NCBI RefSeq assembly: GCF_046630445.1
Contig: NC_092335.1
Span: 5,747,501 to 5,811,500, forward strand
DNA: 64,000 nt
Source: Rutidosis leptorrhynchoides
Lineage: Eukaryota > Streptophyta > Magnoliopsida > Asterales > Asteraceae
Direction: 5' to 3'
The translations under genes were made by a program, and so were the position numbers. Position 1 is the first letter of the stretch. Every line of letters starts with the position of its first letter. Below the pieces are notes generated by a model. It made no database searches and was not told the origin of the DNA. It saw only the letters and a list, made by a program, of their open reading frames with translations. Below are positions 1 to 12,200 of this stretch, piece by piece.

Positions 1-81
1 GACTAAAAAGGTTAAATTACCCACTTGAACGGGTAGGTTGTCAGCAATTCCAACTGGATGCCTAATGGTTTGATCAAAGAG

Positions 82-2127
82 TCAAACACTCATCTCCGTT
101 GGACTTAACTCACCTACTCCTAATCTCTTATATAATGAAAGAGGCATAACACTCACACTCGCACCTAAATCTGCTAGTGCATCATACATGACACAATCAC
201 TAAGTAGACAAGGAACAATAAATTCACCCGGATCACCCAACCTGGGTGGAGGTTTCGGTGAAACTGTTTTCACCGGGTTTAGTTCTACGGTTTTTGTTTC
301 TTGCGCTTTCTTATTCTTCTTCTTCTTTCCAGAGGTATCACAAACTTTATTACCTATTACTTGCTCATACTCAACTCCTTTTCTTTGAAACGGGATGAGT
401 GGTCTGTATGGTGCCACCACTGGCTTTACATACTCGGGGGGTGGTGGTGGTGTTGTAACTTCTTCATTGTTACTCACATCGAAAACCTTCCCATCTTCTG
501 ATGATGGTTTTTCAGAATTCGTTGACAGCATGTTAACATTCTCATTCTGAGGATTTACTTCAGTATAACTCGGTAGCTTTCCTTGTTCCCTCTTACTCAT
601 CAAGCTAGCAAGAGTACCTACGTGTTTTTCTAGATTCAAAATGGAAGCTTGTTGAGTTCTTAATGACTGATCAAACCTCTCATTTGTTTGGGTTTGAGAT
701 GTAATAAATTGTGTCTGAGATTCCATTAGCTTTGCCATCATTTCTTCCAGATTTGACTTTTTCTCTTTGGTTTGTTGTGGTGGTTTATATAAACCAGGTC
801 TTTGTTGACTGAAAGTATTGTTTTGAGTTGGTTGGTTATTCGGACCTTGTTGGTTGTACGAGTTATTGTTGGGTCCATTTGGATTGTAAAGAATGTTTTG
901 ATTTCAATTAAAGTTTGGCCTTGGCGGTTGATAATTATTTTGACAATTATTTCCCGGCCTTTGGTTCATGTAGGAAACATTCTCATGTTGTTCCATCGTT
1001 TGCTCAATGTGACAATCTTTCGTTAAGTGTGGTCCACCGCATTGCTCACAACTGATTCGTATTGCGTGAATATCTTTAGTCATCTTTTCCATTCGTCTCT
1101 CAAAAGCATCTATTTTTGCGAAAACAGAATTAAAGTCATGGCTAGAATCGGCTCTAGCCGCTTTAGATGAACGAAAAATATATTTTTCCTGATGCCACTC
1201 GTGTGAGTGGGAGGCTATATTATCAATAATTTTGTGAGCTTCAGTTGCGGTTTTCTTCATAATGGAACCACCAGCTGCTGTGTCGATGTCTTTTCGTGTA
1301 GCAACGTCGACACCTTGGTAGAATATTTGTACTATTTGATAATTGTTTAAACCGTGCCGAGGACATCCTCTCAACAACTTCCCAAATCTTGTCCATGCCT
1401 CATATAAAGTTTCATTTGGCTTCTGCGTGAACGTAACAATTTCTCCTTGAAGTCTCACGGCTTTGGATGCCGGAAAGAATCTTTTAAGAAATTTCTCAAC
1501 TAAAACATCCCATGTATCAATCTCCCCTTCCGGTAACGATTCTAACCAATCTTTGGCTTCTCCCTTTAAAGTCCAGGGAAATAACATGAGATAGATCTGT
1601 TCATCCTCAACTTCTCTGATTTTGAATAGAGTACAGATCCTATTAAAGGTTCGAAGATGTTCGTTTGGATCTTCTTTTGGCGTACCACTATATTGGCATT
1701 GATTAGTTACCATGTGTAGGATTTGTCCCTTAATTTCATAATCTGGCGCATTAACATCTGGCTTAATAATGGCGTGACCTTGGCCCGTGCGTGTGGTTCT
1801 CATTCGATCTTCCATACTTAGAGGTTCCGTTACTTCCATAATTGAATTTGTTGAATACGAATCACTAGAGGATTCTGATTTAATGGTTTGTGATTCATGA
1901 GGAATGATTAGTGGTTCAGGATCTTGGAATTGTCCTTGAATATCCTCCGTGTTCTCAATTGTGAAGTCGGGTTCAAAAAATGGATTATCGGAAATTTGAA
2001 TTGGAGTACTTGTTCGACTATATGATAATTCTAAAGAAAAATCAACAGCGGCGGTATTAGCTAGATGTCTTGATCGAGTTACAGGAGGTAAACGTATGAA
2101 AGGTGGCGAACGTTTTGCTCGGTGCAT
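82..2127 (-). mobile_element. Gag and protease coding part of element J (fossil)
   Basis: The minus-strand coding region starts at the ATG at 2127. The first part carries a retrotransposon gag domain (about residues 120-310) with the familiar order WTLKGEAKDWL, KFLKRFFP and EAWTRFGKLLRGCP. A single zinc knuckle of the CX2CX3HX4C type (CEQCGGPHLTKDCH) follows near 1030-1050. The downstream part, at about 85-740, has a proline- and lysine-rich linker and then an aspartic protease with the motif LADLGASVSVMP, whose DLGAS core is typical of Athila/Tat proteases. Reverse transcriptase and integrase would lie left of the window. Treated as a broken fossil. Confidence 0.8.
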
Positions 2128-2291
2128 TCACTGAATATCCTATTAGTTATAAAAATAAAAATTATATAAGTTATTAAATTAATAGACTTTTCTGCTTTTG
2201 CCTACGTTTCGAATAGCCAAAAGATGCAGCAGGGAGCCAGGATCCTTTAAGTCGGAAAATCCACAACTCGGCCACTAACAAATCCAACTAT

Positions 2292-4634
2292 TGTAACATC
2301 CCGCCTTTTTCCATTTACTTTTCCGTTATACTAATTTAAACTCCGTTATATGTTTATAACATCTCCCGTTGATACGCGTTTTAAATTATCCCGTTTAGGT
2401 AATTCACGCACCCGATTCAAATTAGAGAGACTAAACTTGCCAAGAGGCCAAAGATTTGACTAGGTCAACTAGTCAAACCTTCAACCTCCTCATCTCATTT
2501 CAACATCTCCATCTTTCTTCTACTCCCTTTTTCTCTCAAGAACACCAACAAGAATTCATCATCTAAATTCGGATTAGGAAGCTAGCAACAAAACAAATTA
2601 CAAATTCGTGATCCTTGCATCTTCCTCTTCGATTCCATACCGATTTCATTACATTTGGGTAACTTCCTAAAATCACTAGATTTTGTGTTCTTTATGTTTT
2701 TAACTTATAAAAGTGTTAATTAGTGTCTATGGCTCAAGTCTAACATGATTATATGATTTATATGCTCGATCTCGTTGTTTTAGTGTAACTAGCATGAACT
2801 TGAATTTTGGTGTGTTGTTCTTGAATTTTGGATGATCATATGTTGTTAGATGTTAAAAGTTCATGTTCTAATTGTGTTCCTAGTATCACTATTTTCAATT
2901 TGATGTGTAGGTTGCTTTAGAAAAGTTCATGAACTTGATTTATGATTTTGGTGAATTTGAGTTAGGGTTTGATGAACTTGAAATGGACTTTTGATGCATT
3001 GAATGCCATGGATTATTGTTGGTAAGTGTTTAGTTGGATTGTATGCTTGATTACCTTCGAAACAGCATATCATTCATGTAAATTGGTTGCCCGAATCATT
3101 GAATTGCATTTATGAACTTGTATGCGATTAATGTTGAGCATTAGATGCGGTTTTGGTTGTTATAATAGGTAGATTAATTGGTGAAATATGTTTAGTTGTC
3201 TTCCTCGTCAAATTACCATCCCAACGGTATAAAATACTTGACTTGATTGTTTGCGGATCATAAATTGTGTTTATTTGGTTTTTGGTTCGTGTACTTAGAA
3301 GCTTACTGCATCAGACTGGAATACCAATCTGGACGCCGTCCAGACCCTTGGACACCGTCCCAGATTTCAAAGCTGGACGCCGTCCCAGCCTTCAAAGCTG
3401 GACGCCGTCCAGACAATCTGGACGCCGTCCAGATACACTGACAGACTCTGTCTTCGTTGGTCATTTTACGAAAAATGTTTGCTATGCTATGGACCTCCGA
3501 TTCACATGTAACTTGTTCTAACATGCTCATATATGATTAAAAACCTCAGAAAAATAGTTCGGGACCCGACCCGAACGTGTTGACTTTTTCGTTGACTTTG
3601 ACCCGACCAAGTTGACTTTTAATCAAACTTAACCAAATGTTTGTGCAATCGTTCTAACATGCTTTTATACTTGTACCTTGCATGAAACATGACAATTTAA
3701 TTCACATGCTATTATGATCGAGTCTTAACGAGCCATAGGACTAATTGAACATCTTTGACCAATCGTGACTATCGTTATTGATACAACCTATTTGTGTAGG
3801 TCAAGACTAGCATTGTTCTTTGCACACGTTTACTTGTTGAAGTACTTTACTACTCGTGCACTCAAGGTGAGATCATAGTCCCACTTTTACTCTTTTGAAA
3901 CTTACATTTGGGATGAGAAAACATAAACGTTCCTTTTTAACTAAGTGAACACAAGTACAGGAAAACAAACATTCTACATACGAGTTTGAACAAAAATCCT
4001 CAATTCGATTATCATTAGTTACACTTGCCGGGTGTAAGCGAGAACTTATGTTATATGGACATATGGGTTTGACAAACCCTCATTCAAACGGTTCGCTACC
4101 GTTTACGAATGAAATGTATTTTCGAGAAACAGTGTATGTTCTAACACTATTGTGATGGGGTTCTATGGAAGGAATGTTAAGCAATGATAATTGGGTGCTC
4201 GTGAAACAAACTTTTGGAATGTATTACTATTATCTCATTGTTGCAAATCTTGTGGTTCACTTGTACTTACTTAGTTAAACCTATGATTTCACCAACGTTT
4301 TCGTTGACAGATTTCTATATTTTTCTCAGGTCCTTGAACGATAAATGATACATGCTTCCGCTCATTATTTTGATACTTGCATTGGATGTCGAGTATATAT
4401 GCATACATGGAGCGTCTTTTGGCTACTTTTAAATTGTGTCGCATAAGTTTCATTTGTACTTATAACTTTGTAACGTAACTTGTGGTGGAACTATTCTCGT
4501 AAACTTTGAACAATCTTTACATTTGAAATGAATGCGACATATCTTTTGGTCAAACGTTGTTTTAAAGACTTATGACCACGTAACGGGACCTAAGTAGACG
4601 GCGCCGTCAATGACAATTTTGTCGGGTCGCTACA
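2292..4634 (+). mobile_element. Solo LTR E (Tekay-like), inserted in the leader of J
   Basis: A 2343-bp LTR-like unit begins TGTAACATCCCGCC and ends GGGTCGCTACA. It is flanked by a perfect 5-bp target duplication ACTAT (2287-2291 and 4635-4639). There is no internal region, primer site or second LTR, so it is a solo LTR left by LTR-LTR recombination. Orientation comes from features shared with elements A, B and C: a CT-rich presumed start region near 2480-2540, and the splice-acceptor-like block near 4279-4335. It contains five near-palindromic GC-rich repeats at about 3330-3440. Confidence 0.85.
3330..3440 (+). repeat. Cluster of five near-palindromic 15-mers in solo LTR E
   Basis: CTGGACGCCGTCCAG (7-bp arms around one base) occurs five times, with small changes, within about 110 bp, separated by 8-20 bp. 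The cluster is strongly GC-rich in an AT-rich LTR. Each copy can form a hairpin in DNA or RNA. Spacers are short, unequal and partly repeated, so this is not a CRISPR array. Confidence 0.8.
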
Positions 4635-4639
4635 ACTAT

Positions 4640-5250
4640 TACTACGAAGCAGAAAATTTGGATGTCAATCAATTTAATCGCTTAAAATAATTTTTCGTCA
4701 AAATTTAAAGAAAATAAAGAAAATTATATGTCCTAAAAACTAGAGCGTAGAAATTAGAAAGAAAAAGAGTGCGTCGAAAACGTCGAAAAATAAAAGGTCG
4801 AAAAACAATAATAAGAAAGTAGAGCGTCGAAACTTAAAAGTCTAAAAACTAAATATTAAAACTTACGTCTAAAGTTATTAAAGCTTAAAGGAATTCTAAA
4901 TCTAAAACGGCAATAACTTAAAAAGGCACTAAAATTTATAAACTGCGTCGCAAAATTCTAAAGCGCCTAAATATTAATATAAAGAAAAAGCACTTAAGAG
5001 ATTTTACTGCAAAGCTTAAAAAACTAGAAATATAAAAATAACTACGGCAAAAACTAACTTAAAAATAATTACGAATGACAAATATTACGAAATAAACAAT
5101 AAAAATATAAATTATAACTAAAATGATAAAAATACAAATTTTATAAAAATTTTATTTTAATATTATTTATATAAAAGGATTAATATAAATATGTAAATAA
5201 TAATAATTAAAACTAAAAATACAAATTATATTAAAACTATATAATAATTA
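4640..5250 (-). other. AT-rich leader segment of element J, no gene
   Basis: About 610 bp between solo LTR E and element A. It is extremely AT-rich and scattered with AAAATTA-type words, with no open frame of note. It belongs to the 5' untranslated leader of J, continuing at 2128-2286 on one side and 16593-16694 on the other. The last five bases (5246-5250) are the AATTA target site of element A. Confidence 0.6.
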
Positions 5251-8157
5251 TGTAATGACCCGCACTTTTTCGATCATTCTATACTTGTAAGATTAATATT
5301 TACATAAATTAAACCTTACCAACATGATAAGCAATCCAAATTGTTGAGATTTATGTTTTTGAAAAGAGTTTTACACAACGTTTGACCGTCTAGTTTGACC
5401 GATGATATCACGAACTATATAACATATGATAATTATACGTTTGTGTATATATATGTATATATACATATTTAACATGATCTAAGAATGTTTTAATATCTCA
5501 TTTTGTATTAATAACAATAAGTTATATGTATATTTTGAAACTACTAACTTAAGTTTTCAAAACGATAACCATACGCAACGTTATTTGACTTAAATACTTA
5601 TGACCTATAATGTTTATACATATATCGTATAAGTAATGAATTTAATCACTTTTAAGAACTTAAATACATAAAACCATATAAGTGTATTCACAAAAGATAG
5701 CTATATTTGAATCCTCATTCCATTTTTCACAAAATTTCTATACGTATATCTAGAGTATATGTACTCGTATCATACGCAGCTTCTAGATGTATTTACTATT
5801 GGTATATACCAATAAAAATCTGCTCCTTAGCAGCCTTAAATGATTAAGAAACATGTGGAACCAACCATTTGTCAAGTAGCATGAATTATTTAGCAAGAAA
5901 ACAAAGTTAGGTATCTTTTTTTTCCTTTATAACCTAAAAACGTTTTTATGCATGCACACCATTTCTTCACCCCATTTTCTCATACTTACACTTCCATTTC
6001 TCTCTCAAAATACTCTTAACTTCATACTTGATCATCTCCAAGCATTTTCTCCATCATTTAGCTTCAAAAACAACACTTAAATCTCATAAGAAAACCTTAC
6101 AAAAACACTTCAAGAAATCCTTCCAAGAACACAAACTTACTTCCAATCTTTCATCCAATTCCATCACCCTTTTGGTTCTAGGTTCTTACTCCTCTTTTAC
6201 AGAAACCTTGTCCAAGTAACTTGAGGTAGTATCTATGTTCATAACCTTATTCGATTCATATATATATAGCTATCATATTTTGTGGTATACAATTTTAACA
6301 ACAAGAACATAGTTTGAATGTTTTCAAACTTGTTTGCAAACTAAATAGATCCTTCTAACTTAACTTTTAAAATACTTCAAGACCTGTAATATAACTTAAA
6401 TATATGCTAATTTAACAAGGTATAACTTGGTTTTTCAAAGAACACCTTAAAAACTGTTTTTACGACGTCGGAGTGTAACCGGGGGCTGTTTTGGGTTGGA
6501 TAATTAAAAACCATCTTAAACTTTGAATTGAAGGTTTATGTTCTGGAAAAATGATTTTTACTATGAATATGGTAACACATAAAAATTTCATGATTTAATT
6601 CAAAGTATAAGTATTTTTAGAAAAATAATCATTTAAGGTTGCCTACATAAAGGAAAAGGTTTAACTTCATAAGTTTCACTAAAGTTTCACCTATGCCGTG
6701 TGATTTTGAATACAAACTAAGATATTTACAGTTCATAGTCTTAAAGAGGAACTTGATCCAAGGAGATGGCAAGTTGAATCAACGAAAACGGAGTTGTAAC
6801 GAAGAAACTATGACCGAAACAAAATTGGCTATCCAAGACTAGTTTAACTTCGGGATTAATTGGAGAAAATTAAAATAAATCACATCTTTTTAAGATAACA
6901 TGATATTTTATATATATGTACTCATAATTTAATTTTATATGGTTCAGGATCACCCGTAAACAGCACGAGAAGATTAATCATAAGATCCCATGTTTGTACG
7001 CAACACGTCATTTGACAACACCGGTACTTTATGTACGCAACACGTCATTTGACAACACCGGTACCGTGGGTCAAGATTAATCTCGACCAATACATATACG
7101 TTGGGGGTTTTATTTATTTCGTTGGGGGTTTATTAAACATCTAAATATGAACCATTAAAATTGAATTACTAACAACGAACTGCTAACTACGGACTAAGGA
7201 ATTATAAAAAGTATTAAAAGTATAACAAGAATATATATGTGACGTTGTTTAAAAAGAAAAGGTATTGATATATTATATATGGATAGGTTCGTGATATCAA
7301 CCGGGAGACCAAGTCAAAATATATATATCTTCAAGACGAAAGTGAGTATATAGTCCCACTTTTAAACTCTAAATATTTCGGGATGAGAATACATGTATTT
7401 TATGTTTTACGTTATGGACACAAGTAACTGAAAAATATATTCTACGTTGAGTTGTACCACTGGCATACTTCCCTGTAGCTTGGTAACTAATATTTACAGC
7501 GGGATTGTAAACGCGAATCCTGTTGATAGATCTATCGGGCTTGACAACCCCAACCGGACTGGACGACCAGTATTCAACGGTTGCACAGTACTTCGTTTCG
7601 TGACTACACTTGGTACAGTGTAGTAAGATTTCATATTAAAGGGAATATGCGACGTGATTAATTGTTAAGTATGGTTACCAAGTGCTCAACCACTTAGAAT
7701 ATTTTTATTAAACTGTTTATATACGAAATCTTGTGGTCTATATATATATTGCTGCCGGCACTAAACCTATATCTCACCAACTTTATGTTGACGTTTTAAA
7801 CATGTTTATTCTCAGGTGATAATTAGAAGTTTCCGCTGCATTATGTTGAATTTGAGCAGGATCTTGCGTACGCATATTTGTGTCAAAAATAAGACTGCAT
7901 ATCCAAGAACTTGTGTTGTAAAATATGCTAGAAATCGTGTTGTTATCATCATTTGTAAAGTTTGTAAGTCGAAGATTATCGCTAAACGATAATCATCTTT
8001 ATTTCGTCCAAAGCTTGTATCAAAAATAAGAATCATGGTTTGTAATGTATAATATATGCAGTTTTTCTTTTAAAAATGTCGCATATAGAGGTCAATACCT
8101 CGCAATGAAATCATACGTTATCTAACACGTTCTTACGGTTAAGGACGGGTTATGACA
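5251..8157 (+). repeat. 5' LTR of element A
   Basis: Begins TGTAATGACCCGCAC and ends GGTTATGACA. A TATA-like TTTATAACC at about 5925 and a CT-rich tract at 5950-6010 suggest that U3 ends near 5950, which leaves a transcribed LTR part of about 2.2 kb. AG|GTAGTATC near 6224 resembles a splice donor, and TTTATTCTCAG|GTG near 7815 resembles an acceptor. Short frames inside (6028-6219 and 7812-8036) also occur in the 3' copy and show no protein features. Confidence 0.92.
6995..7065 (+). repeat. Two-copy 37-bp tandem repeat in the LTRs of A
   Basis: The unit TGTACGCAACACGTCATTTG and the following 17 bases is repeated almost exactly in tandem. The same pair occurs in the 3' LTR at 15425-15495. Each unit holds the palindrome ACCGGT near its end. 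Confidence 0.85.
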
Positions 8158-8159
8158 TG

Positions 8160-8171
8160 TGGTATCAGAGC
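8160..8171 (+). other. Primer binding site of element A (initiator Met tRNA type)
   Basis: TGGTATCAGAGC starts three bases after the 5' LTR end. This is the standard plant retrotransposon site complementary to the 3' end of initiator tRNA-Met. The following leader (GGTGGTCTTAGCGAACCAG) closely matches that of element C at 44666 onwards. Confidence 0.9.
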
Positions 8172-8345
8172 GGTGGTCTTAGCGAACCAGGTTTGCATTA
8201 GTGTGTCTAACTGATAAGTCGTTAGGATACATTAGTAAGTCTGGACTTTGACCGGGTCTGATTTAAAAACCATTGCTTATCATTGTTGGTTAAAATTTAT
8301 ATGTAAATATTATGTAGTACTAATGGGTTAGTTGTTGTGTGATAG

Positions 8346-8834
8346 ATGTCGGGCTCAAAACTTGTTATCACATTCAGCGACTCCGAACCAGAATCTTCAG
8401 ATGATGTTCCAGTCATTAACCTATCCGATGACGAAAATAATATCTTTGGGGAAGACTCACAAATTCCGGATGAACCGACTATAGAGAACCCGGAAAGTGA
8501 ACCCGAGGAGGAAAGTGAACCCGAGGAGGAAAGTGAACCCGAGGAGGAAAGTGAACCCGAGGAGGAAAGTGAACCCGAGGAAGAAATACAGGAAATTACA
8601 AAAGAAGAGTTCGAACTAGGAAAGAAACGAAAGGCTAATGAATTAGAAAATTCAAATCCTGAGTTTAATAAGGATGATGTGGCACCAACTCCACTAGACA
8701 CTACCACCCCTATTCCCGCTATTCCTATTCGTTCTATCCCGGCATCCAGTTCTTCAGTCCCACAGCCAAAATATAGGCAGACAGCCAGGATAAGCGTTAA
8801 GCGATTCTTTGAACCTAAACGTCCTAGAAAATAG
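8346..8834 (+). CDS. Pre-gag ORF of element A: acidic protein with basic tail, function unknown
   Basis: A 162-codon open frame lies between the primer site and gag. It is not part of the canonical Ty3 gag-pol set. The N-terminal half is very acidic and serine-rich (FSDSEPESSDD, LSDDEN). At residues 50-80 it has five tandem SEPEEE-type hexapeptides encoded by an 18-bp DNA repeat. A proline/serine/threonine-rich stretch follows (about 115-140). The C-terminus is strongly basic (KRFFEPKRPRK), which resembles a nuclear localisation signal. I recognise no domain. Element C has an ORF of similar size in the same place (45062-45559), also opening with a serine/aspartate-rich stretch. A role as an accessory, chromatin- or nucleic-acid-associated protein is only a guess. 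Part of a retroelement. Confidence 0.6.
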   Translation: MSGSKLVITFSDSEPESSDDVPVINLSDDENNIFGEDSQIPDEPTIENPESEPEEESEPEEESEPEEESEPEEESEPEEEIQEITKEEFELGKKRKANELENSNPEFNKDDVAPTPLDTTTPIPAIPIRSIPASSSSVPQPKYRQTARISVKRFFEPKRPRK

Positions 8835-9030
8835 ACCAAACGATGCGCTGCCGTATTAAACCATGGGATCATATAATGTTTTGTATAATATTATTAGTGT
8901 GGTTTGTTTAATGTTCGATGTAAGATAAGCATATGTAAAATAGTGAAGTGTGAAATGCAATAATTTTCCATGGTTAAGTATTATTTAGATGGTAGTAATT
9001 GATTCTGTACTAAGCTATTAAGTATGGACA

Positions 9031-9052
9031 TTAACGGGTAGGTACTACCCTA
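9031..9052 (+). other. Polypurine-like hairpin motif in the leader of A
   Basis: TTAACGGGTAGGTACTACCC followed by TA. The first 15 bases are identical to the sequence directly abutting the 3' LTR of A (13666-13680). GGGTA and TACCC can pair around a GGTAC loop. Element C has the same motif at the same relative place (about 45859-45882). Confidence 0.75.
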
Positions 9053-9202
9053 GATATAATTATAAAACGCTAATAAGAAGAAAAGGCTTTTATAATAATA
9101 CCTGGTTCATATTATTAATAAGCTATAATGTACTGTAAATATACACTACATCTATAATATTCCATGTGAATAATTATTTTCTTTTCATTCTTATAGAAGA
9201 AT

Positions 9203-12200
9203 ATGGCGCGATTGAACCGAATGACGGAACAAGAAATCCAGGAACTCATCAATCAGCGAGTGAACGACAGAATGTTATGGGTCGAGGCTGCAAGAGGTGC
9301 TGCAGTTAACCCAAATCCTCGTGTGGGGTGCACTTACAAAACTTTTCAAGCTTGCAAGCCCTCATCATTCAGTGGAACAGAAGGACCGATCGGTTTAACC
9401 CAGTGGATAGAAAAGATGGAGACTGTGTTTAAAATAAGTGGTTGTGTTGAAAAGGACATGACCAAGTATGCATCGTGCACTTTACAAGATAGTGCACTCA
9501 CGTGGTGGAAAAATTATGTGAAGGCTGTAGGAGGAGATGTAGCTTATGATACTCCATGGGAAGAATTCAAAACAATGTTAATCAACGAATATTGTCCAAG
9601 GAACGAGGTTAGGAAGTTGGAAGATGAATTACAAAGTCTGAAGGTTATTGGTACTGAAATCACCAACTACAATCAACGATTCATGGAATTAGTTTTGCTA
9701 TGTCCTGAATTGGTTCCAACCGAAGAACGGAAAATTGAAATGTACAAAGATGGGTTGCCCAAAAAGGTCAAGGCAAATGTTACAGCATCGAAACCTAAGA
9801 CAATTCATGAAGCTATAACCATGGCAAACGAGCTAATGGATCAGGTCATCATGGATAAGAAAGTATCCAATACTGATGTGAAGGTATCAGGTAACAAAAG
9901 AAAGTGGAATGGAAATTATGATCGAGGTAACCAACAACAATCTTTTAAGAAACAAGAAAACACGCAAGGTACGGGTAGTGGTTTAAGCTTTGGTTATAAA
10001 GGACAAAATCCTTTATGCAACTGATGCCACAAACATCACTCTGGTTACTGTAATGTGGTATGCAACAAATGTAATCGAAAGGGTCATCTTGCTGAAGATT
10101 GTAGGGCTCTCGTTACAAATACAAATGGTACCAAGACCCCTGCCACCAATGCAAATAGAACTGCTTTGGCTACCATTACTTGTTTTGGGTGTGGAAAACA
10201 AGGTCACTATAAGAGCCAGTGCCCGAATCCAGAGAAGAATATCGGACCTGCACGTGGGAGAGCATTTGTTATTAATGTTAGAGAGGCATGTGAAGACCCG
10301 GAGCTTGTTACGGGTACGTTTACCATTAATAACTTATCCGCATCTATTATATTTGATACTGGTGCTGATAGAAGTTATGTGTGTAGAGACTTTCACGCTA
10401 AATTGAATTGTTCATCATTACCTCTAGATGCTAAGTACATGATTGAGTTAGCTAATGGTAAACTAATTAAAGCCGATAAAATTTGCCGTGATTGTAAAAT
10501 AAATTTAGTCGGAGAAACATTTAAAATTGACTTAATACCCGTAGAATTAGGAAGTTTTGATGTAATAGTCGGCATGGACTGGATGTCCAAAATAGGAGCT
10601 GAAGTTGTGTGCGCCAAGAAGGCAATTCGCATTCCTCGTAAGAATAAAACGCCAGTAATGATTTATGGAGAGAAGGGTAACTCAAAGCTAAAACTCATTA
10701 GTTATTTGAAAGCTCAAAAGTGCTTGAAGAAAGGGTGCTATGCTATCTTAGCACATGTTAATAAAGCCGAAAAGAAAGAAAAAGAGAAGTGCATCAATGA
10801 CGTGCCTGTGGCAAGAGATTTTCCTGAAGTATTTCCGGAAGAGTTGCCGGGATTACCTCCATTTAGATCTGTAGAATTTCAAATAGATTTAGTACCAGGA
10901 GCTGCACCAGTGGCTCGTGCTCCATATAGACTTGCACCGTCCGAGTTAAAAGAACTTCAAAGTCAGTTAAAAGAATTACTAGACCGTGGATTCATACGAC
11001 CAAGCACTTCACCGTGGGGAGCTCCAATTTTGTTTGTTAAGAAGAAAGATGGATCTTTTAGGATGTGTATAGATTATCGTGAATTAAATAAGTTAACTAT
11101 CAAGAATCGGTATCCACTACCGAGAATTGACGACTTATTTGATCAACTCCAAGGATCATGTGTGTACTCGAAAATTGACCTAAGATCGGGTTATCATCAA
11201 TTACGTGTCAAAGAAGAAGATATACCAAAAACTGCTTTTCGGACACGCTAAGGTCATTACGAATTTTTGGTCATGCCGTTTGGATTGACGAATGCGCCAG
11301 CTGTATTCATGGACCTCATGAATCAAGTTTGTAGTCCATATTTAGATAAGTTTGTTATTGTTTTCATTGATGATATTCTTATCTATTCCAAGAGTGAGCA
11401 AGAGCATGAACAGCATTTAAGGTTGATATTAGAGTTATTGAGAAAAGAACAGCTATATGCTAAATTTTCTAAATGTGCTTTCTGGTTGAAAGAAGTGCAA
11501 TTTCTTGGCCACGTTGTTGGTAGCAAAGGAATTCAGGTTGATCCAGCAAAAATTGAAGCCATTGAAAAATGGGAGACTCCTAAGACACCAATGCAGATAC
11601 GCCAATTTTTGGGTTTAGCCGGTTATTATAGAAGGTTTATTCAAGATTTTTCCCGAATAGCTAAGCCGTTGACAGCGTTAACGCAAAAAGGGAAGAAATA
11701 TGAATGGACTTCTGAGCAGGAGAGTGCATTTCAATTACTGAAAAAGAAGTTGACTACGGCGCCTATTTTATCGTTACCAGAAGGGAACGATGATTTTGAA
11801 ATATATTGTGACGCTTCGCGACAAGGTTTTGGTTGCGTTCTTATGCAACGGAAGAAAGTTATTGCATACGCATCCCGACAATTAAAGATTCACGAGCGGA
11901 ATTATACGACGCATGATCTAGAACTGGGAGCAGTCGTGTTTGCATTGAAGATATGGAGACACTACTTGTATGGGGTTAAATGCACTGTGTTTACTGATCA
12001 TAAAAGCCTTCAACATATTTTCGATCAAAAACAGCTGAACATGAGGCAACGTAGGTGGGTCGAGTTAATAAACGACTATGATTGTGAAATTCGTTATCAT
12101 CCCGGGAAAGCGAATGTGGTGGCTGACGCTTTAAGCAGAAAGGAACGAGAACCAATTCGAGTACGAGCGATGAACATAAAAATCCGCATGAATCTCAACT

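Noticed and set aside
3330-3440. CRISPR-like look of the regular GC-rich repeats in LTR E
   Set aside because: Eukaryotic LTR context, short uneven spacers that are themselves similar, and no cas genes.
6028-6219. Short frames repeated in both LTRs of A (also 7812-8036, 14458-14649, 16242-16466)
   Set aside because: They lie in LTR non-coding parts, show no domain, and are duplicated only because the LTRs are.
8160-8171. TGGTATCAGAGC sites as tRNA gene pieces
   Set aside because: Each sits directly after an LTR end and is only the primer-site length; no tRNA cloverleaf is present.
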